Below, piece by piece: positions 33,520 to 42,593 of a DNA stretch of 53,068 bases (positions within the stretch are counted from its first letter, which is position 1; each line of letters opens with the position of its first letter). Source of the DNA: an uncultured Bacteroidales bacterium (lineage in GTDB: Bacteria > Bacteroidota > Bacteroidia > Bacteroidales > Bacteroidaceae); NCBI GenBank assembly GCA_902784475.1, contig CACZUX010000001.1:1-53068 (forward strand), in the 5' to 3' direction. A program made the position numbers and the translations under genes. Below the pieces are notes generated by a model. The model worked only from the letters and a program-made list of their open reading frames with translations, ran no database searches and was not told where the DNA came from.

Positions 33520-34607
33520 TTGATTTTATCTGTCCAGATGTCGTAGAGATCGTAGTCCAGATCACGCAACTCGCGCGCTCTGAGAATGGCGGCGTCCTCC
33601 GAAGAGAATCCGGGGAGGATGACACGCACCATGCCGCTTCTCTCGGGCACGGCAACAGCTCCGTGGACGCCCATCTTGTCCAGACGCTTGATGAAGGCGC
33701 CGGCCAGAGACTCCGTCGTGGACGAGGCCATGACGATGCACCAGGTGCCGCTCTTGAGTTGAGTCTTTGCGGCAGCGGGCTCTTCGGCTTTCTTGGCGAC
33801 GGGGGCGGCAACGGGCGTTTCGGCCTGCTGCTCCGTCAGCTTGGCGGGAGCGGGAGTCTGAGGCCTCTCCGTTTTCACCGGCATGGGCTTAACCTCTTGG
33901 ATGACAGGCGACTTGACCACCTCGTCCCGAGCGGGCACCAAAGCTTCCATGCTGCTCTTGAGGTCGATCTCCAACATATGCTCATAGAGTTGGTGGAATC
34001 CGGCTTCAATGCGCGTCGGCACATCGTATTGCTTGGCAAAATGCAAGCCGGGCACGATGAGGATGAAAGCAACCAGAATCGCTGCCGCTGCACGCAGAGT
34101 GCGGCGAACACCCTTTCGGGAGAGTCGTATGGTGATATACTCGCTGTCCATGTTGTCAATGAATTTCGGCTCCACTTTGATGGCGGCGGGCAATTTGCGC
34201 ATCTCCACAGTGTCCAAAGCGAAGAACTCGGGCGCTGCCACACCGGCTTCGCAGGGGGCGAACATCAGGCGTCCCCTCTCGTCTTGCGAGAACTGGCCGA
34301 TGCTGCCGAGCTCGGCTTCGCCCTGAGTCAGTAGCGATTCGCGCAAATCGGCAACGTAGTTGCTCAGGAGGGCCTGGGCCATATCTTCAGAAAGACGGTG
34401 CAGACGCTTCAGCAGCGCTTTGAGGCCGTTGTCCTCCGCCATCTCGTCGGGCTCGAAGAGCACGTTCTTGCTGGGCGGCAGGAAGGTGTGGTCTTCGCTG
34501 CTGTAGTGCGCAGGCAACTGCTTGATTGTCAGCGTGCCGAATGTCGGGATGCTGACGCGGTCCTGCTGCATGAGGAGGTATTCAATATGTCCTGAGAGAT
34601 CTTTCAC
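33516..34607 (-). CDS. CCDC81-type HU domain / transmembrane / SPOR-domain protein
   Basis: 363 residues from a GTG at 34607. Residues 1-130 (MKDLSGHIEYLLMQQDRVSIPTFG...) resemble the paired CCDC81-like HU domains of Bacteroidetes. One membrane helix lies at about 172-192 (LRAAAAILVAFILIVPGLHFA). A Pro/Ala/Lys-rich periplasmic linker follows, then a SPOR domain (about 285-360; GTWCIVMASSTTESLAGAF, VRVILPGFSSEDAA), which binds denuded septal peptidoglycan. Such a layout could connect a cytoplasmic factor to the division site. The promoter -7 box ends 4 nt before the GTG. Confidence 0.8.
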   Translation of the reverse strand: MKDLSGHIEYLLMQQDRVSIPTFGTLTIKQLPAHYSSEDHTFLPPSKNVLFEPDEMAEDNGLKALLKRLHRLSEDMAQALLSNYVADLRESLLTQGEAELGSIGQFSQDERGRLMFAPCEAGVAAPEFFALDTVEMRKLPAAIKVEPKFIDNMDSEYITIRLSRKGVRRTLRAAAAILVAFILIVPGLHFAKQYDVPTRIEAGFHQLYEHMLEIDLKSSMEALVPARDEVVKSPVIQEVKPMPVKTERPQTPAPAKLTEQQAETPVAAPVAKKAEEPAAAKTQLKSGTWCIVMASSTTESLAGAFIKRLDKMGVHGAVAVPERSGMVRVILPGFSSEDAAILRARELRDLDYDLYDIWTDKIK

Positions 34608-34611
34608 GCTG

Positions 34612-34619
34612 CAAAGTTA
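34612..34619 (-). promoter_or_regulatory. Promoter -7 box (TAACTTTG) of the CCDC81/SPOR operon
   Basis: On the minus strand TAACTTTG ends 4 nt before the GTG at 34607 and overlaps the stop codon of the DEAD helicase gene. The mRNA would be near-leaderless. Confidence 0.65.
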
Positions 34620-35861
34620 ATTATTTTTTTTCGAACGTGGACCCTTTCCGCCTCTTTTTTTTGAATTTTGATGATTTTTTCTTCCTCTCGACGATTTTTT
34701 CGGCGCAGATGTGTATGCAGGAGTCTCTCCGAGGACTCCTGGGATAGAAATTTTCTCCACCTCGCGGCCGAGGAAGTGCTCAATCTGTTTGAACTTGGGG
34801 ATGTCCTTGTCGCTGACGAGCGTGATGGCCTCTCCTCCTGCTCCGGCACGGGCTGTGCGGCCGATGCGGTGCACGTAGTCTTCGGCGTCATGGGGCACGT
34901 CGAAGTTGATGACCAGCGAGATGTCGTCGATGTCGATGCCTCTGGAAACGATGTCCGTGGCCACCAGGATGTCGGTCTGTCCGGAGCGGAAGGCGTACAT
35001 CACCTCGTCGCGCTCCTGCTGCGTCAGGTCGGAGTGCATGGCCCGACAGTTGAAACCAGCCTTGTGGAGCGACACGTTCAGGTCCTTCACCTTCAGTTTG
35101 CTGCCGGCGAAGATGATGACGCGCTGCGGCTTATGCTCTTTGAAGTGCTCCACCACGAAGCGGATCTTCTGCGCCTCGTAGCAGATGCAGGCCTTCTGGC
35201 GGATTTTCTCGGCAGGTTTGGAGACGGCCAGTTTTACCTCCACGGGGTCGCGGAGGATGGTACGGGCCAATTGGCGGATCTTCTCCGGCATTGTTGCAGA
35301 GAACATAATTGTTTGTCTTTCTTTAGGTAAATACCCCACTATTTGAAGTATATCTTCAAGAAAGCCCATGTCGAGCATGCGGTCGGCCTCGTCTAATATA
35401 AAGAAGGTCACGCGCGAGAGATCGATGTTGCCCAGCGAGAGATGCGAGATAAGGCGGCCGGGTGTGGCGATCACCACATCGGCGCCCTGCTGCATGCCCC
35501 GCTTCTCCTGCTCGTAGCGTATGCCGTCGTTGCCGCCGTAGACGGCGACGGACGAGACTTCAGGCAGATAATAGGCGAAGCCCTGCATGGCCTGATCGAT
35601 TTGCTGCGCGAGCTCGCGCGTGGGCGACATGATGACGCAGTTGATGGCGTCCTTGGGATAGTCTCCGTAGGAGAGCTCCGAGAGCACAGGGAGCAGATAG
35701 GCCGCCGTCTTGCCGGTGCCCGTCTGTGCCACGCCGATGATGTCGCGGCCTTCGAGTATGGGGGGAATGGCGTGTTCCTGAATGGGCGTGCACTCGGTGA
35801 AGTTCATGTCGTCGAGTGCGTCCAAGACGGGATCGCTGAGATTCAGATCGTAAAAATCCAT
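34617..35861 (-). CDS. DEAD-box RNA helicase (RhlE-like)
   Basis: 414 residues. All helicase motifs are present: Q-motif region (CTPIQEHAIPPIL), motif I AQTGTGKT, Ia SPTRELAQQ, II DEAD, III SAT, VI HRIGRTARAG. A short basic tail rich in Ser, Lys and Asn follows, as in the RhlE group. It would unwind RNA in ribosome assembly or mRNA decay. It starts 3 bp after dedA, at the end of the his-lys series. Confidence 0.95.
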   Translation of the reverse strand: MDFYDLNLSDPVLDALDDMNFTECTPIQEHAIPPILEGRDIIGVAQTGTGKTAAYLLPVLSELSYGDYPKDAINCVIMSPTRELAQQIDQAMQGFAYYLPEVSSVAVYGGNDGIRYEQEKRGMQQGADVVIATPGRLISHLSLGNIDLSRVTFFILDEADRMLDMGFLEDILQIVGYLPKERQTIMFSATMPEKIRQLARTILRDPVEVKLAVSKPAEKIRQKACICYEAQKIRFVVEHFKEHKPQRVIIFAGSKLKVKDLNVSLHKAGFNCRAMHSDLTQQERDEVMYAFRSGQTDILVATDIVSRGIDIDDISLVINFDVPHDAEDYVHRIGRTARAGAGGEAITLVSDKDIPKFKQIEHFLGREVEKISIPGVLGETPAYTSAPKKSSRGRKNHQNSKKRGGKGPRSKKNN

Positions 35862-35864
35862 GTA

Positions 35865-36488
35865 TTATTTCTTGTATTGTCTGTAGAGGTAATATACTGC
35901 GGCGAGGCCGACGAGCAGCATGAGCACCTTGAGGTACACGCTGTATTCCGCCACCGTCTCGTCGAGTTGCTCATAGGGCACCACGGAGGCCAGTGCGTAG
36001 CCGATGGCGCCGAGGATGCAGTTCCAGGCGCCGGCGCCGATAGCCGTATAGAGCAGGAAGCGGCCGAAGCGCATGCGCGCCAGTCCGGCGGGAATGCTGA
36101 TGAGCTGACGCACCGCAGGCACCAGGCGGCCCACGATGGTGCCGATGGCGCCGTGTTCGTCGAAATAGTGTTCGGCCAGCTTCACCTTCTCCTCGTCGAT
36201 GAGACAGAGGTGGCCCAGCTTGGAGTTGGCGAAGCGGTAGATGATGGGTCGGCCCAGATAGAGCGCCAGCACGTAGTTGACGGTGGCGCCGATGAGCGCA
36301 CCCAGTGTGGCGCAGAGGATGATGAGCCACAGACTCATCTCACCCGTGGCGGCGGCCATGTAGGCTGCAGGCGGGATGACCACTTCCGAGGGGAAGGGGA
36401 TGAAGCTGGACTCGATGGCCATCAGCAGGGTGATGACCCAGTAGTTGAGGTGTCCGAGACACCAGGCTATGAAGGGTATGGATTCCAC
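35865..36488 (-). CDS. DedA-family membrane protein
   Basis: 207 residues, SNARE-associated/VTT domain. FIPFPSEVVIPPAAYMA carries the conserved acidic residue and GRLVPAVRQLISIPAGLARM the paired arginine motif. DedA proteins flip undecaprenyl phosphate or phospholipids across the inner membrane and support proton motive force. It lies between lysA (12 bp) and the helicase (3 bp). Confidence 0.9.
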   Translation of the reverse strand: MESIPFIAWCLGHLNYWVITLLMAIESSFIPFPSEVVIPPAAYMAAATGEMSLWLIILCATLGALIGATVNYVLALYLGRPIIYRFANSKLGHLCLIDEEKVKLAEHYFDEHGAIGTIVGRLVPAVRQLISIPAGLARMRFGRFLLYTAIGAGAWNCILGAIGYALASVVPYEQLDETVAEYSVYLKVLMLLVGLAAVYYLYRQYKK

Positions 36489-36500
36489 AGGCTCTTCGGT

Positions 36501-37646
36501 TTACTTGTCGAAATAGGCTTGGGGCAGCGGGCGGCAGTTGTAGTGCGAGGCCATAATCTCGCCGTAGGCTCCGGCCGAACGCAGAGCGACCAGATCGCCG
36601 CGCCTCGTCTCGGTCATGCCGTAGTTCTTCACGAAGACGTCGCTCGACTCGCACACGGGGCCGACGATGTCGTAGACGAGGATGTTGTCGCGACCTTCGG
36701 CGCTGATATTCTGCACCTTGTGGTATGCATCATAAAGTGCCGGTCGAATCAAATCCGTCATGCCGGCATCGAGGATGCAGAAGCGTTTGATGGCGTTCTC
36801 CTTCACGTAGAGCACGCGGGCGATGAGCGAACCCATCTGTCCGACGACGGCGCGTCCGCACTCGAAGTGCAGCTGTTGTCCGGGGCGCAGCTTCAGGTTG
36901 TTGCGATAGGTGTCGATGTAGGCCTTGAAGTCGGGCACGGGATGTCCGTCGGGATCTTTGTAATCGATGCCCAGTCCGCCGCCCACGTTGATGTTCTCGA
37001 TGCCCGTGATGCCGGCGGCCTCCAGGCGGTCCTGCAGCTCGTTGACGCGCAGCGAGAGCGCCTTGAAGTCGTCCATCTCCAGAATCTGGCTGCCGATGTG
37101 GAAGTGCAGACCGATGAACTTCACGTGCTCCAGCTCGCCGCAGCGGCGGATGACGCCCTCCATGTCCTGCATGTCGATGCCGAACTTGTTTTCCGAGAGA
37201 CCCGTCTGTATGTTGGCGTGCGTGTGGGCGCCCACGTTGGGGTTGATGCGCAGGCAGACGGAGGCGGTGCGGCCGAGCTCCGAAGCCAGCTGGTCGATGA
37301 CCTCCAGCTCGGGGATGCTCTCCACGTTGAAGCAGAAGATGCCCTTCTCCAGTCCGAGGCGGATCTCCCAGTCGCTCTTGCCCACGCCGGCGTAGACGAT
37401 GCGCTCGGGGGCGAATCCGGCTTCGAGTGCGGCGCTAATTTCGCCGCCGCTCACGCAGTCGGCACCCAGTCCGGCCTCGGCGATTTGCTTCAGGATCACG
37501 GGATTGGCGTTGGCCTTCACGGCGTAGTGCATGTGCATGTGGCCGTCGAGCTCGTGGCGGATGACCCGGAGCGTCTCGGCGAGCAGCTCGGTGTCGTAGT
37601 AGTAGAAGGGCGTTCGGAGCCCTTGGAAGCGTTCTGTCGGGAACAT
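36501..37646 (-). CDS. lysA: Diaminopimelate decarboxylase
   Basis: 381 residues. The PLP lysine is in HYAVKANANP; NVGGGLGIDY, the phosphate-binding ECGRAVVG and CESSDVF (the decarboxylase catalytic Cys) are present. It makes lysine from meso-diaminopimelate. It follows lysC by 10 bp, giving the first and last steps of the lysine pathway side by side. Confidence 0.95.
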   Translation of the reverse strand: MFPTERFQGLRTPFYYYDTELLAETLRVIRHELDGHMHMHYAVKANANPVILKQIAEAGLGADCVSGGEISAALEAGFAPERIVYAGVGKSDWEIRLGLEKGIFCFNVESIPELEVIDQLASELGRTASVCLRINPNVGAHTHANIQTGLSENKFGIDMQDMEGVIRRCGELEHVKFIGLHFHIGSQILEMDDFKALSLRVNELQDRLEAAGITGIENINVGGGLGIDYKDPDGHPVPDFKAYIDTYRNNLKLRPGQQLHFECGRAVVGQMGSLIARVLYVKENAIKRFCILDAGMTDLIRPALYDAYHKVQNISAEGRDNILVYDIVGPVCESSDVFVKNYGMTETRRGDLVALRSAGAYGEIMASHYNCRPLPQAYFDK

Positions 37647-37656
37647 GTTTTCCTTT

Positions 37657-38970
37657 TTAGAATAATACTTTGGACAGCGCCTGCAGCGTGGCCTTCTTGT
37701 CGTCCTTGTGGATGAGGAATGAGATGTTGTGGTTGGAACCGCCGTAGGAGATCATTCTCACGGGAATCTCCCTGAGGGCCTCGCAGGCGAGAGTCTCGAA
37801 GCCCTTGTTCTCCTGTCTGAGGTCGCCCACGACGCAGATGATGGTCATGTCGCGGTCCACCTGTACGGTGCCGTACTTCTTCAGTTCGCCGACGATGTCG
37901 TCCAGATGGGTCAGATTGTCCACCGTGACGCTCACGCCGACCTCCGAGGTGCAGATCATGTCGATGGAGGTCTTGTGCTGCTCGAAGATTTCGAACACCT
38001 TTCTTAGGAAACCGTAAGCCAGCAGCATACGGCTCGAGGTGATCTGGATGCACACGTTGCCGTCTCTGGCGGCTACGGCCTTGATCTTGCCGGGGATGAA
38101 GTCGTTGTTGATGATGGTGCCGGGAGCGGTGGGGTCCATCGTGTTGAGCAGACGCACGGGCACGCCGGCAAACTTGGCCGGCTGGATGCAGGTGGGGTGC
38201 AGGATTTTGGCGCCGAAGTAGGCCAGCTCGGCGGCTTCGTCGAAGTTGAGCTGACGCACGGGCACCGTGCCGTCCACGATGCGGGGGTCGTTGTTGTGCA
38301 TGCCGTCGATGTCGGTCCAGATCTGGATCTCGTCGGCCTCGAGGGCAGCACCCAGCAGACAGGCGGTGTAGTCGCTGCCGCCGCGCAGCAGGTTGTCGAT
38401 GTCGCCGTAGGCGTTGCGGCAGATGAAGCCCTGCGTGATGTAGATCTGATAGCCCTTATTCTCTTCCATCATCCGGCGGCTCTTCTCGCGGATGAAGGCG
38501 GTGTCGGGCTCTGCGTTTTTGTCCGTGCGCACCATTTCGAGTGCGGGCAGCAGGATGGCCTTGATGCCGCTCTCGAGCAGGTAGTTGGTCACCATGTTGG
38601 TGGACATCAGTTCGCCCTGTGCCAGCACAACTTTCTCCTCGAAGCTGGTGAAGTGCACTTTGGCCATAGCGCGCAGTCCGTCGAACACGCTCTTGAGGAA
38701 CGTGCGCGTCTCCGTCTTGTATTTCTCGCTCTTGTAGAGCTCTTCCACGTGGGCCATGTACTTCTGCTCCAGCTGGGCAATCACGTGCACAGCGCCTTCG
38801 ATGTTGTTTTTGTAAAGGTAGTCGCTGATCTCCACCAGTGAGTTGGTGGTGCCGCTCATGGCTGAGAGCACGACGAGCTTTTCTTTGCCGTCGGCCGTCA
38901 CGAGGCGGCTGACGTCTTTCATGCGTTGCGGAGTGCCTACGCTGGTACCCCCGAATTTCAGAACTTGCAT
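37657..38970 (-). CDS. lysC: Aspartate kinase (monofunctional)
   Basis: 437 residues. KFGGTSVGTP at the N-terminus, FTSFEEKVVLAQGEL, GFICRNAYGDIDNLLRGGSDYTA (quoted in parts) mark the kinase domain; two ACT domains follow (about 300-437; SEVGVSVTVDN) and would bind lysine or threonine. No homoserine dehydrogenase domain is fused, so it is a LysC-type enzyme, consistent with lysA next to it. Confidence 0.94.
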   Translation of the reverse strand: MQVLKFGGTSVGTPQRMKDVSRLVTADGKEKLVVLSAMSGTTNSLVEISDYLYKNNIEGAVHVIAQLEQKYMAHVEELYKSEKYKTETRTFLKSVFDGLRAMAKVHFTSFEEKVVLAQGELMSTNMVTNYLLESGIKAILLPALEMVRTDKNAEPDTAFIREKSRRMMEENKGYQIYITQGFICRNAYGDIDNLLRGGSDYTACLLGAALEADEIQIWTDIDGMHNNDPRIVDGTVPVRQLNFDEAAELAYFGAKILHPTCIQPAKFAGVPVRLLNTMDPTAPGTIINNDFIPGKIKAVAARDGNVCIQITSSRMLLAYGFLRKVFEIFEQHKTSIDMICTSEVGVSVTVDNLTHLDDIVGELKKYGTVQVDRDMTIICVVGDLRQENKGFETLACEALREIPVRMISYGGSNHNISFLIHKDDKKATLQALSKVLF

Positions 38971-38996
38971 ATTTCTTCTTGTTGTTGTATTTTCTT

Positions 38997-39701
38997 TTAT
39001 TCCTGTGTCTTTTCCTCTGTCTCCTCGTCTGCGCCGCCGATTCGGGTGAGGTGTCCGCCCTTACATTCCCAGGTGGTGCCGGGGAAGTCCACAGGCCACT
39101 GTGTGTTGTGTGTGGCCAGCACGATGGTGCAGTGGTTTTTGCGGCGCACTTCGTCGAGCAGCGCCATCACGCGTTCACCGTTCTCCTGATCGAGATGTCC
39201 CGTGGGCTCGTCGGCCAGGATGAGCTGCGGGCTGTTGAGTATGGCCCTGCAGATGCAGATGCACTGCTGCTGTCCGCCCGAGAGTTCGTGGGGATAGCGG
39301 TTGGCGCAGTCGCTCAGTTCCACCCATTCCAGCAGTTCTTTGATGCGCTCGTTGCGCTGCTCTTTGTCCTTCCAGTCGGTGGCGCGCAGCACGAAGTCCA
39401 GGTTGTGGTGTATGGTGCGGTCGGGCAGCAGCCTGAGGTCCTGATGCACGATGCCGATGCGGCGGCGCAGGGCGGGCAGTTTGCTGGTCTTCATGCGCAG
39501 CATGTCTTCTCCGAGCACGCGGGCGTGTCCGTCTTCTATAGCCAGTGCGCCGTAGAGTGTTTTGAGGAACGAGGTCTTGCCGCTGCCCACGGGGCCGAGC
39601 AGATAGACCATTTCCTCCTCCTCGGCGGAGAAGTCTATGTCCTCGAGCACTCTGAGGTCGTCCTGCAGGATGCTCACGTTGTGGTAGTCAATCGTCTTCA
39701 T
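38997..39701 (-). CDS. ABC transporter ATPase, FtsE-like
   Basis: 234 residues. Walker A is GPVGSGKTS, the Q-loop is in IVHQDLRLLPDRTI, the signature LSGGQQQ and Walker B LILADEPTGHLD, with the switch His in LATHN. The order and length fit FtsE, which works with FtsX in septal peptidoglycan control, but no ftsX is adjacent. Instead it sits between hisE (4 bp) and lysC (26 bp). A stand-alone FtsE-like ATPase is known in Bacteroidetes; I am sure of the family but not of the function. Confidence 0.8.
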   Translation of the reverse strand: MKTIDYHNVSILQDDLRVLEDIDFSAEEEEMVYLLGPVGSGKTSFLKTLYGALAIEDGHARVLGEDMLRMKTSKLPALRRRIGIVHQDLRLLPDRTIHHNLDFVLRATDWKDKEQRNERIKELLEWVELSDCANRYPHELSGGQQQCICICRAILNSPQLILADEPTGHLDQENGERVMALLDEVRRKNHCTIVLATHNTQWPVDFPGTTWECKGGHLTRIGGADEETEEKTQE

Positions 39702-39705
39702 CCGA

Positions 39706-40020
39706 TCAGTGTTTCTTCCATCCCGGGTTGTGTCGTTCGGCGAGTTCGGAGGCCAGCTGCTCGATGCGCAGTCCTTTGCTGGTGAGCAGCACGATGAGGT
39801 GGTAGAGCATGTCGCTGCCTTCGTAGATCAGTCTGTCGTTGGTGCCGTTGGTGGCTTCGATGACCAGTTCGAGGGCTTCTTCGCCCACCTTCTGTGCCAT
39901 GCGGTTGAGTCCGTCCTTGAAGAGGCTGGTGGTGTACGAGCCTTCCGGCATTTCCTCGTGGCGCTTCTCGATGAAGTCCTGCAGTTCGCTCAGGAAGAGC
40001 AGGGGATTTTTCTCTGTCAT
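39706..40020 (-). CDS. hisE: Phosphoribosyl-ATP pyrophosphatase
   Basis: 104 residues. SYTTSLFKDGLNRMAQKVGEEALELVIEA (quoted in parts) carries the metal-binding Glu residues of HisE; YEGSDMLYHLIVLL follows. It hydrolyses PR-ATP to PR-AMP, the second step of histidine synthesis. hisE and hisI are separate genes here rather than a fusion. Confidence 0.94.
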   Translation of the reverse strand: MTEKNPLLFLSELQDFIEKRHEEMPEGSYTTSLFKDGLNRMAQKVGEEALELVIEATNGTNDRLIYEGSDMLYHLIVLLTSKGLRIEQLASELAERHNPGWKKH

Positions 40021-40049
40021 TTGCTTATATGTGTTTATGTGTGTTGTCT

Positions 40050-40373
40050 TTATTTCTCGTTTTTCTCGTTCCAGCAGGTGTCGGCGCCGGTGTGGCACAC
40101 GGGCCCTACGGGGTGCACCTTGATGAGCAGTGTGTCCCGGTCGCAGTCGAGCAGGATGTCCACCACATTGAGGAAGTTGCCCGAGGTCTCGCCTTTGGTC
40201 CAGTAGCACTGGCGCGTGCGGCTCCAGAAGCACACTTTGCCCGTCTCGAGCGTGCGGCGGTACGACTCTTCGTTCATGAAGCCCAGCATCAGCACCACTC
40301 GTGTGTCGGCGTCCTGTATGATGGCGGGCACCAGCCCGTCGAGCTTCTCAAAGTCTATCTTTCTTTCATCCAT
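40050..40373 (-). CDS. hisI: Phosphoribosyl-AMP cyclohydrolase
   Basis: 107 residues from ATG 40373; a TTG at 40382 lies in the heptamer array and is rejected. [35 protein letters not shown] and DCDRDTLL carry the Zn and Mg ligands of HisI. Third step of histidine synthesis. It lies 29 bp before hisE and 40 bp after hisF. Confidence 0.95.
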   Translation of the reverse strand: MDERKIDFEKLDGLVPAIIQDADTRVVLMLGFMNEESYRRTLETGKVCFWSRTRQCYWTKGETSGNFLNVVDILLDCDRDTLLIKVHPVGPVCHTGADTCWNEKNEK

Positions 40374-40374
40374 A

Positions 40375-40416
40375 ATTGTCAATTGTCAATTATCAATTAT
40401 CAATTATCAATTATCA
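40375..40416. repeat. Heptamer array: ATTGTCA/ATTATCA units between hisF and hisI
   Basis: Six units in register on the plus strand (ATTGTCA twice, ATTATCA four times); on the transcribed strand they read TGATAAT and TGACAAT. The hisF stop (40414-40416) is the first TGA. Confidence 0.93.
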
Positions 40417-41166
40417 CCTCACGCAGATGCCTTCCTGCCTCAGGTACGTTTTGAGCTCCTGCACCCCGATCTCGCCGAAGTGAAACACCGAGGCGGCCAG
40501 TGCGGCGTCGGCGTGTCCTGTTTTGAATACGTCGCGGAAGTGCTCCATAGAGCCCGCACCGCCCGAGGCGATGATGGGGATGGAGAGATTCTCCGAGAGC
40601 ATGGCGAGGGCCTCGTTGGCAAATCCGGCCTTCACGCCGTCGTGGTTCATCGAGGTGAAGAGGATTTCTCCTGCGCCGCGTTCCTGCGCCTCGCGGGCCC
40701 ATTCCATCAGGCCTTTGCCGAAGGGGATGCGGCCGCCGTTGATGTAGGTCTCCCAGCGGCCGTCGGTCTCTTTGGCGTCGATGGCGCACACGATCACCTG
40801 GCTGCCGAAGCGCGAGGCGATTTCGTCGATGAGCTCCGGGCGGCGGAGTGCGGCGCTGTTGACGCTCACTTTGTCGGCGCCGGCCGAGAGCATGCGGTCC
40901 ACGTCGTCCACGCTGCCGATGCCGCCGCCCACGGTGAAGGGGATGGAGAGCGTCTCCGCCACGCGGGTCACCATGTCGGTGAAGGTCTTGCGTCCTTCGT
41001 GCGAGGCGGTGATGTCGAGAAACACCAGTTCGTCGGCGCCGGCCTCGGAGTAGGCTCTTCCCAGCTCCACGGGGTCTCCGGCCTGGCGCAGGTTCACGAA
41101 GTTGGTGCCCTTGACGGTCTGTCCGTCTTTCACGTCGAGGCAGGGTATGATGCGTTTGGCTAACAT
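40414..41166 (-). CDS. hisF: Imidazole glycerol phosphate synthase cyclase subunit
   Basis: 250 residues from ATG 41166, overlapping hisA by 7 bp. PCLDVKDG (catalytic Asp11 type), VGGGIGS, and NHDGVKAGF with the second catalytic Asp are present; the (beta/alpha)8 phosphate loops are intact. It uses ammonia from HisH to make imidazole glycerol phosphate and AICAR. The stop codon is the first TGA of a heptamer array. Confidence 0.97.
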   Translation of the reverse strand: MLAKRIIPCLDVKDGQTVKGTNFVNLRQAGDPVELGRAYSEAGADELVFLDITASHEGRKTFTDMVTRVAETLSIPFTVGGGIGSVDDVDRMLSAGADKVSVNSAALRRPELIDEIASRFGSQVIVCAIDAKETDGRWETYINGGRIPFGKGLMEWAREAQERGAGEILFTSMNHDGVKAGFANEALAMLSENLSIPIIASGGAGSMEHFRDVFKTGHADAALAASVFHFGEIGVQELKTYLRQEGICVR

Positions 41167-41885
41167 GCTTGGTATTCTTTGATGAGTGATGCGAGGTCGA
41201 TGCGGCCCTCGTAGATGGCTTTGCCGAACACTACGGCCGGGATGCCGGCTTCGTCCAGCGCCCTGATGTCTTCTTTGGAGCTCACGCCGCCCGAGGCGAT
41301 CAGCCTGCAGTCGGGCCACTGGGCCATGATGCTCTTGTAGAGCGCCGTGTTGGGTCCCTGCAGCATGCCGTCCTTCGAGATGTCGGTGCAGAGCACGTGC
41401 TGCAGTCCCTGCTTGCGGTAGCCTTCGAGGAAGGGCATCAACTCCAGGGCGCTGTCTTCCTTCCAGCCGTTGATGCTGATTTTGCCGTCGCGCACGTCGG
41501 CGCCCAGCACGATGCGTTCGGCGCCGTATCGCTCTATCCACAGCCCCACGCTCTCGGGGTCCGTCACGGCGATGCTGCCGGCCGTTGCCATTGCGGCGCC
41601 GGCGTCGAACACCTTCTCCAGGTCGTCCTCCGTCTTGATGCCGCCGCCGAAGTCCACCGTCAGCGAGGTCCTGCGGCAGATGTCGCGCAAGACGCGGTCG
41701 TTGACCACGTGGCGGCTCTTGGCGCCGTCCAAATCGACCAGATGCAGACGCCTGACGCCCATGTCCTCCATGCGCAGCGCCATCTCCACGGGGTCGCCGT
41801 ATTCCTTCTTCGTGTCGTAGTCGCCCTGCGAGAGACGCACGCAGCGTCCGTCGATCAGGTCTATGGCGGGGATGAGCTGTATCAT
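41160..41885 (-). CDS. hisA: ProFAR isomerase
   Basis: 241 residues. [14 protein letters not shown] carries the first catalytic Asp and [13 protein letters not shown] the second; VDFGGGIK and IASGGVSS are phosphate loops. It opens the aminoaldose ring of ProFAR in step four of histidine synthesis. It overlaps hisH by 4 bp and hisF by 7 bp. Confidence 0.97.
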   Translation of the reverse strand: MIQLIPAIDLIDGRCVRLSQGDYDTKKEYGDPVEMALRMEDMGVRRLHLVDLDGAKSRHVVNDRVLRDICRRTSLTVDFGGGIKTEDDLEKVFDAGAAMATAGSIAVTDPESVGLWIERYGAERIVLGADVRDGKISINGWKEDSALELMPFLEGYRKQGLQHVLCTDISKDGMLQGPNTALYKSIMAQWPDCRLIASGGVSSKEDIRALDEAGIPAVVFGKAIYEGRIDLASLIKEYQAC

Positions 41886-42493
41886 AGTTCGAGGAAGTTT
41901 TTCAGGATTTGTTCGCCCACGCGGCCGCTCTTTTCGGGGTGAAACTGTGTGGCCCAGAAGTTGTCTTTGTGCAGCGCGGCCGAGAAGGGCTGCACGAAGT
42001 CCGTCACTGCGGCCGTCTCGGGGCAGAGGGGCACGTAGTAGCTGTGGACGAAATACACGTAGTCCTCTTCTTTGAGGCCCTTGAAGAGCCCGCCGTCGTC
42101 GAGGCGATGTCCGTCTCTGGTGAAGGAGAGGCTGTTCCAGCCCATGTGGGGCACTTTGTCTTCGTGCCTTTGGGGGTGAAACAGGCGCACGTCGGTGTCA
42201 AACAGGCCCAGGCACTCGGTGTTGCCCTCTTCGGAGTGGCGGCACATGAGCTGCTGTCCGATGCAGATGCCCAGCATGGGGGCTTTCAGGTCGCGGATGA
42301 CGCGGTCGAGCCCTCTCTCGCGCAGATAGCTCATGGCGTGCGAGGCTTCTCCCTGTCCGGGGAACAGCACGCGGTCGGCCCGGAGCAGCGTCTCGGCGTC
42401 GTCGGTCAGGGTGGGGCAGACGCCCAGTCTCTTCAGCGCGCCGAGCACGGAGAAGATGTTCCCTGCATTATATTTTACTACAGCTACATTCAT
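41882..42493 (-). CDS. hisH: Imidazole glycerol phosphate synthase glutaminase subunit
   Basis: 203 residues from ATG 42493. The triad is visible: Cys in [10 protein letters not shown], His and Glu in TQFHPEKSG. It supplies ammonia to HisF. It is the first gene of the series; its -7 box ends 9 nt before the ATG, so the leader is only a few nucleotides. hisG, D, C and B are not in the window. Confidence 0.96.
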   Translation of the reverse strand: MNVAVVKYNAGNIFSVLGALKRLGVCPTLTDDAETLLRADRVLFPGQGEASHAMSYLRERGLDRVIRDLKAPMLGICIGQQLMCRHSEEGNTECLGLFDTDVRLFHPQRHEDKVPHMGWNSLSFTRDGHRLDDGGLFKGLKEEDYVYFVHSYYVPLCPETAAVTDFVQPFSAALHKDNFWATQFHPEKSGRVGEQILKNFLEL

Positions 42494-42502
42494 AGTCGGG
42501 CG

Positions 42503-42510
42503 CAAAGATA
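42503..42510 (-). promoter_or_regulatory. Promoter -7 box (TATCTTTG) of the his-lys series
   Basis: On the minus strand TATCTTTG ends 9 nt before the hisH ATG. No attenuator-like hairpin fits between the box and the gene. Confidence 0.7.
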
Positions 42511-42593
42511 CGAAATTTTTTCCACTCTCGCACCCTTGCGCCCGACTTAGTTTTCCTTCTTTTGCTATTTCCGCCTCAATCAGGCCAATTTCG

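Noticed and set aside
35442-37715. Open frame of 757 codons opposite the helicase, dedA and lysA
   Set aside because: Crosses three real minus-strand genes and their junctions; the composition is typical of antisense frames.
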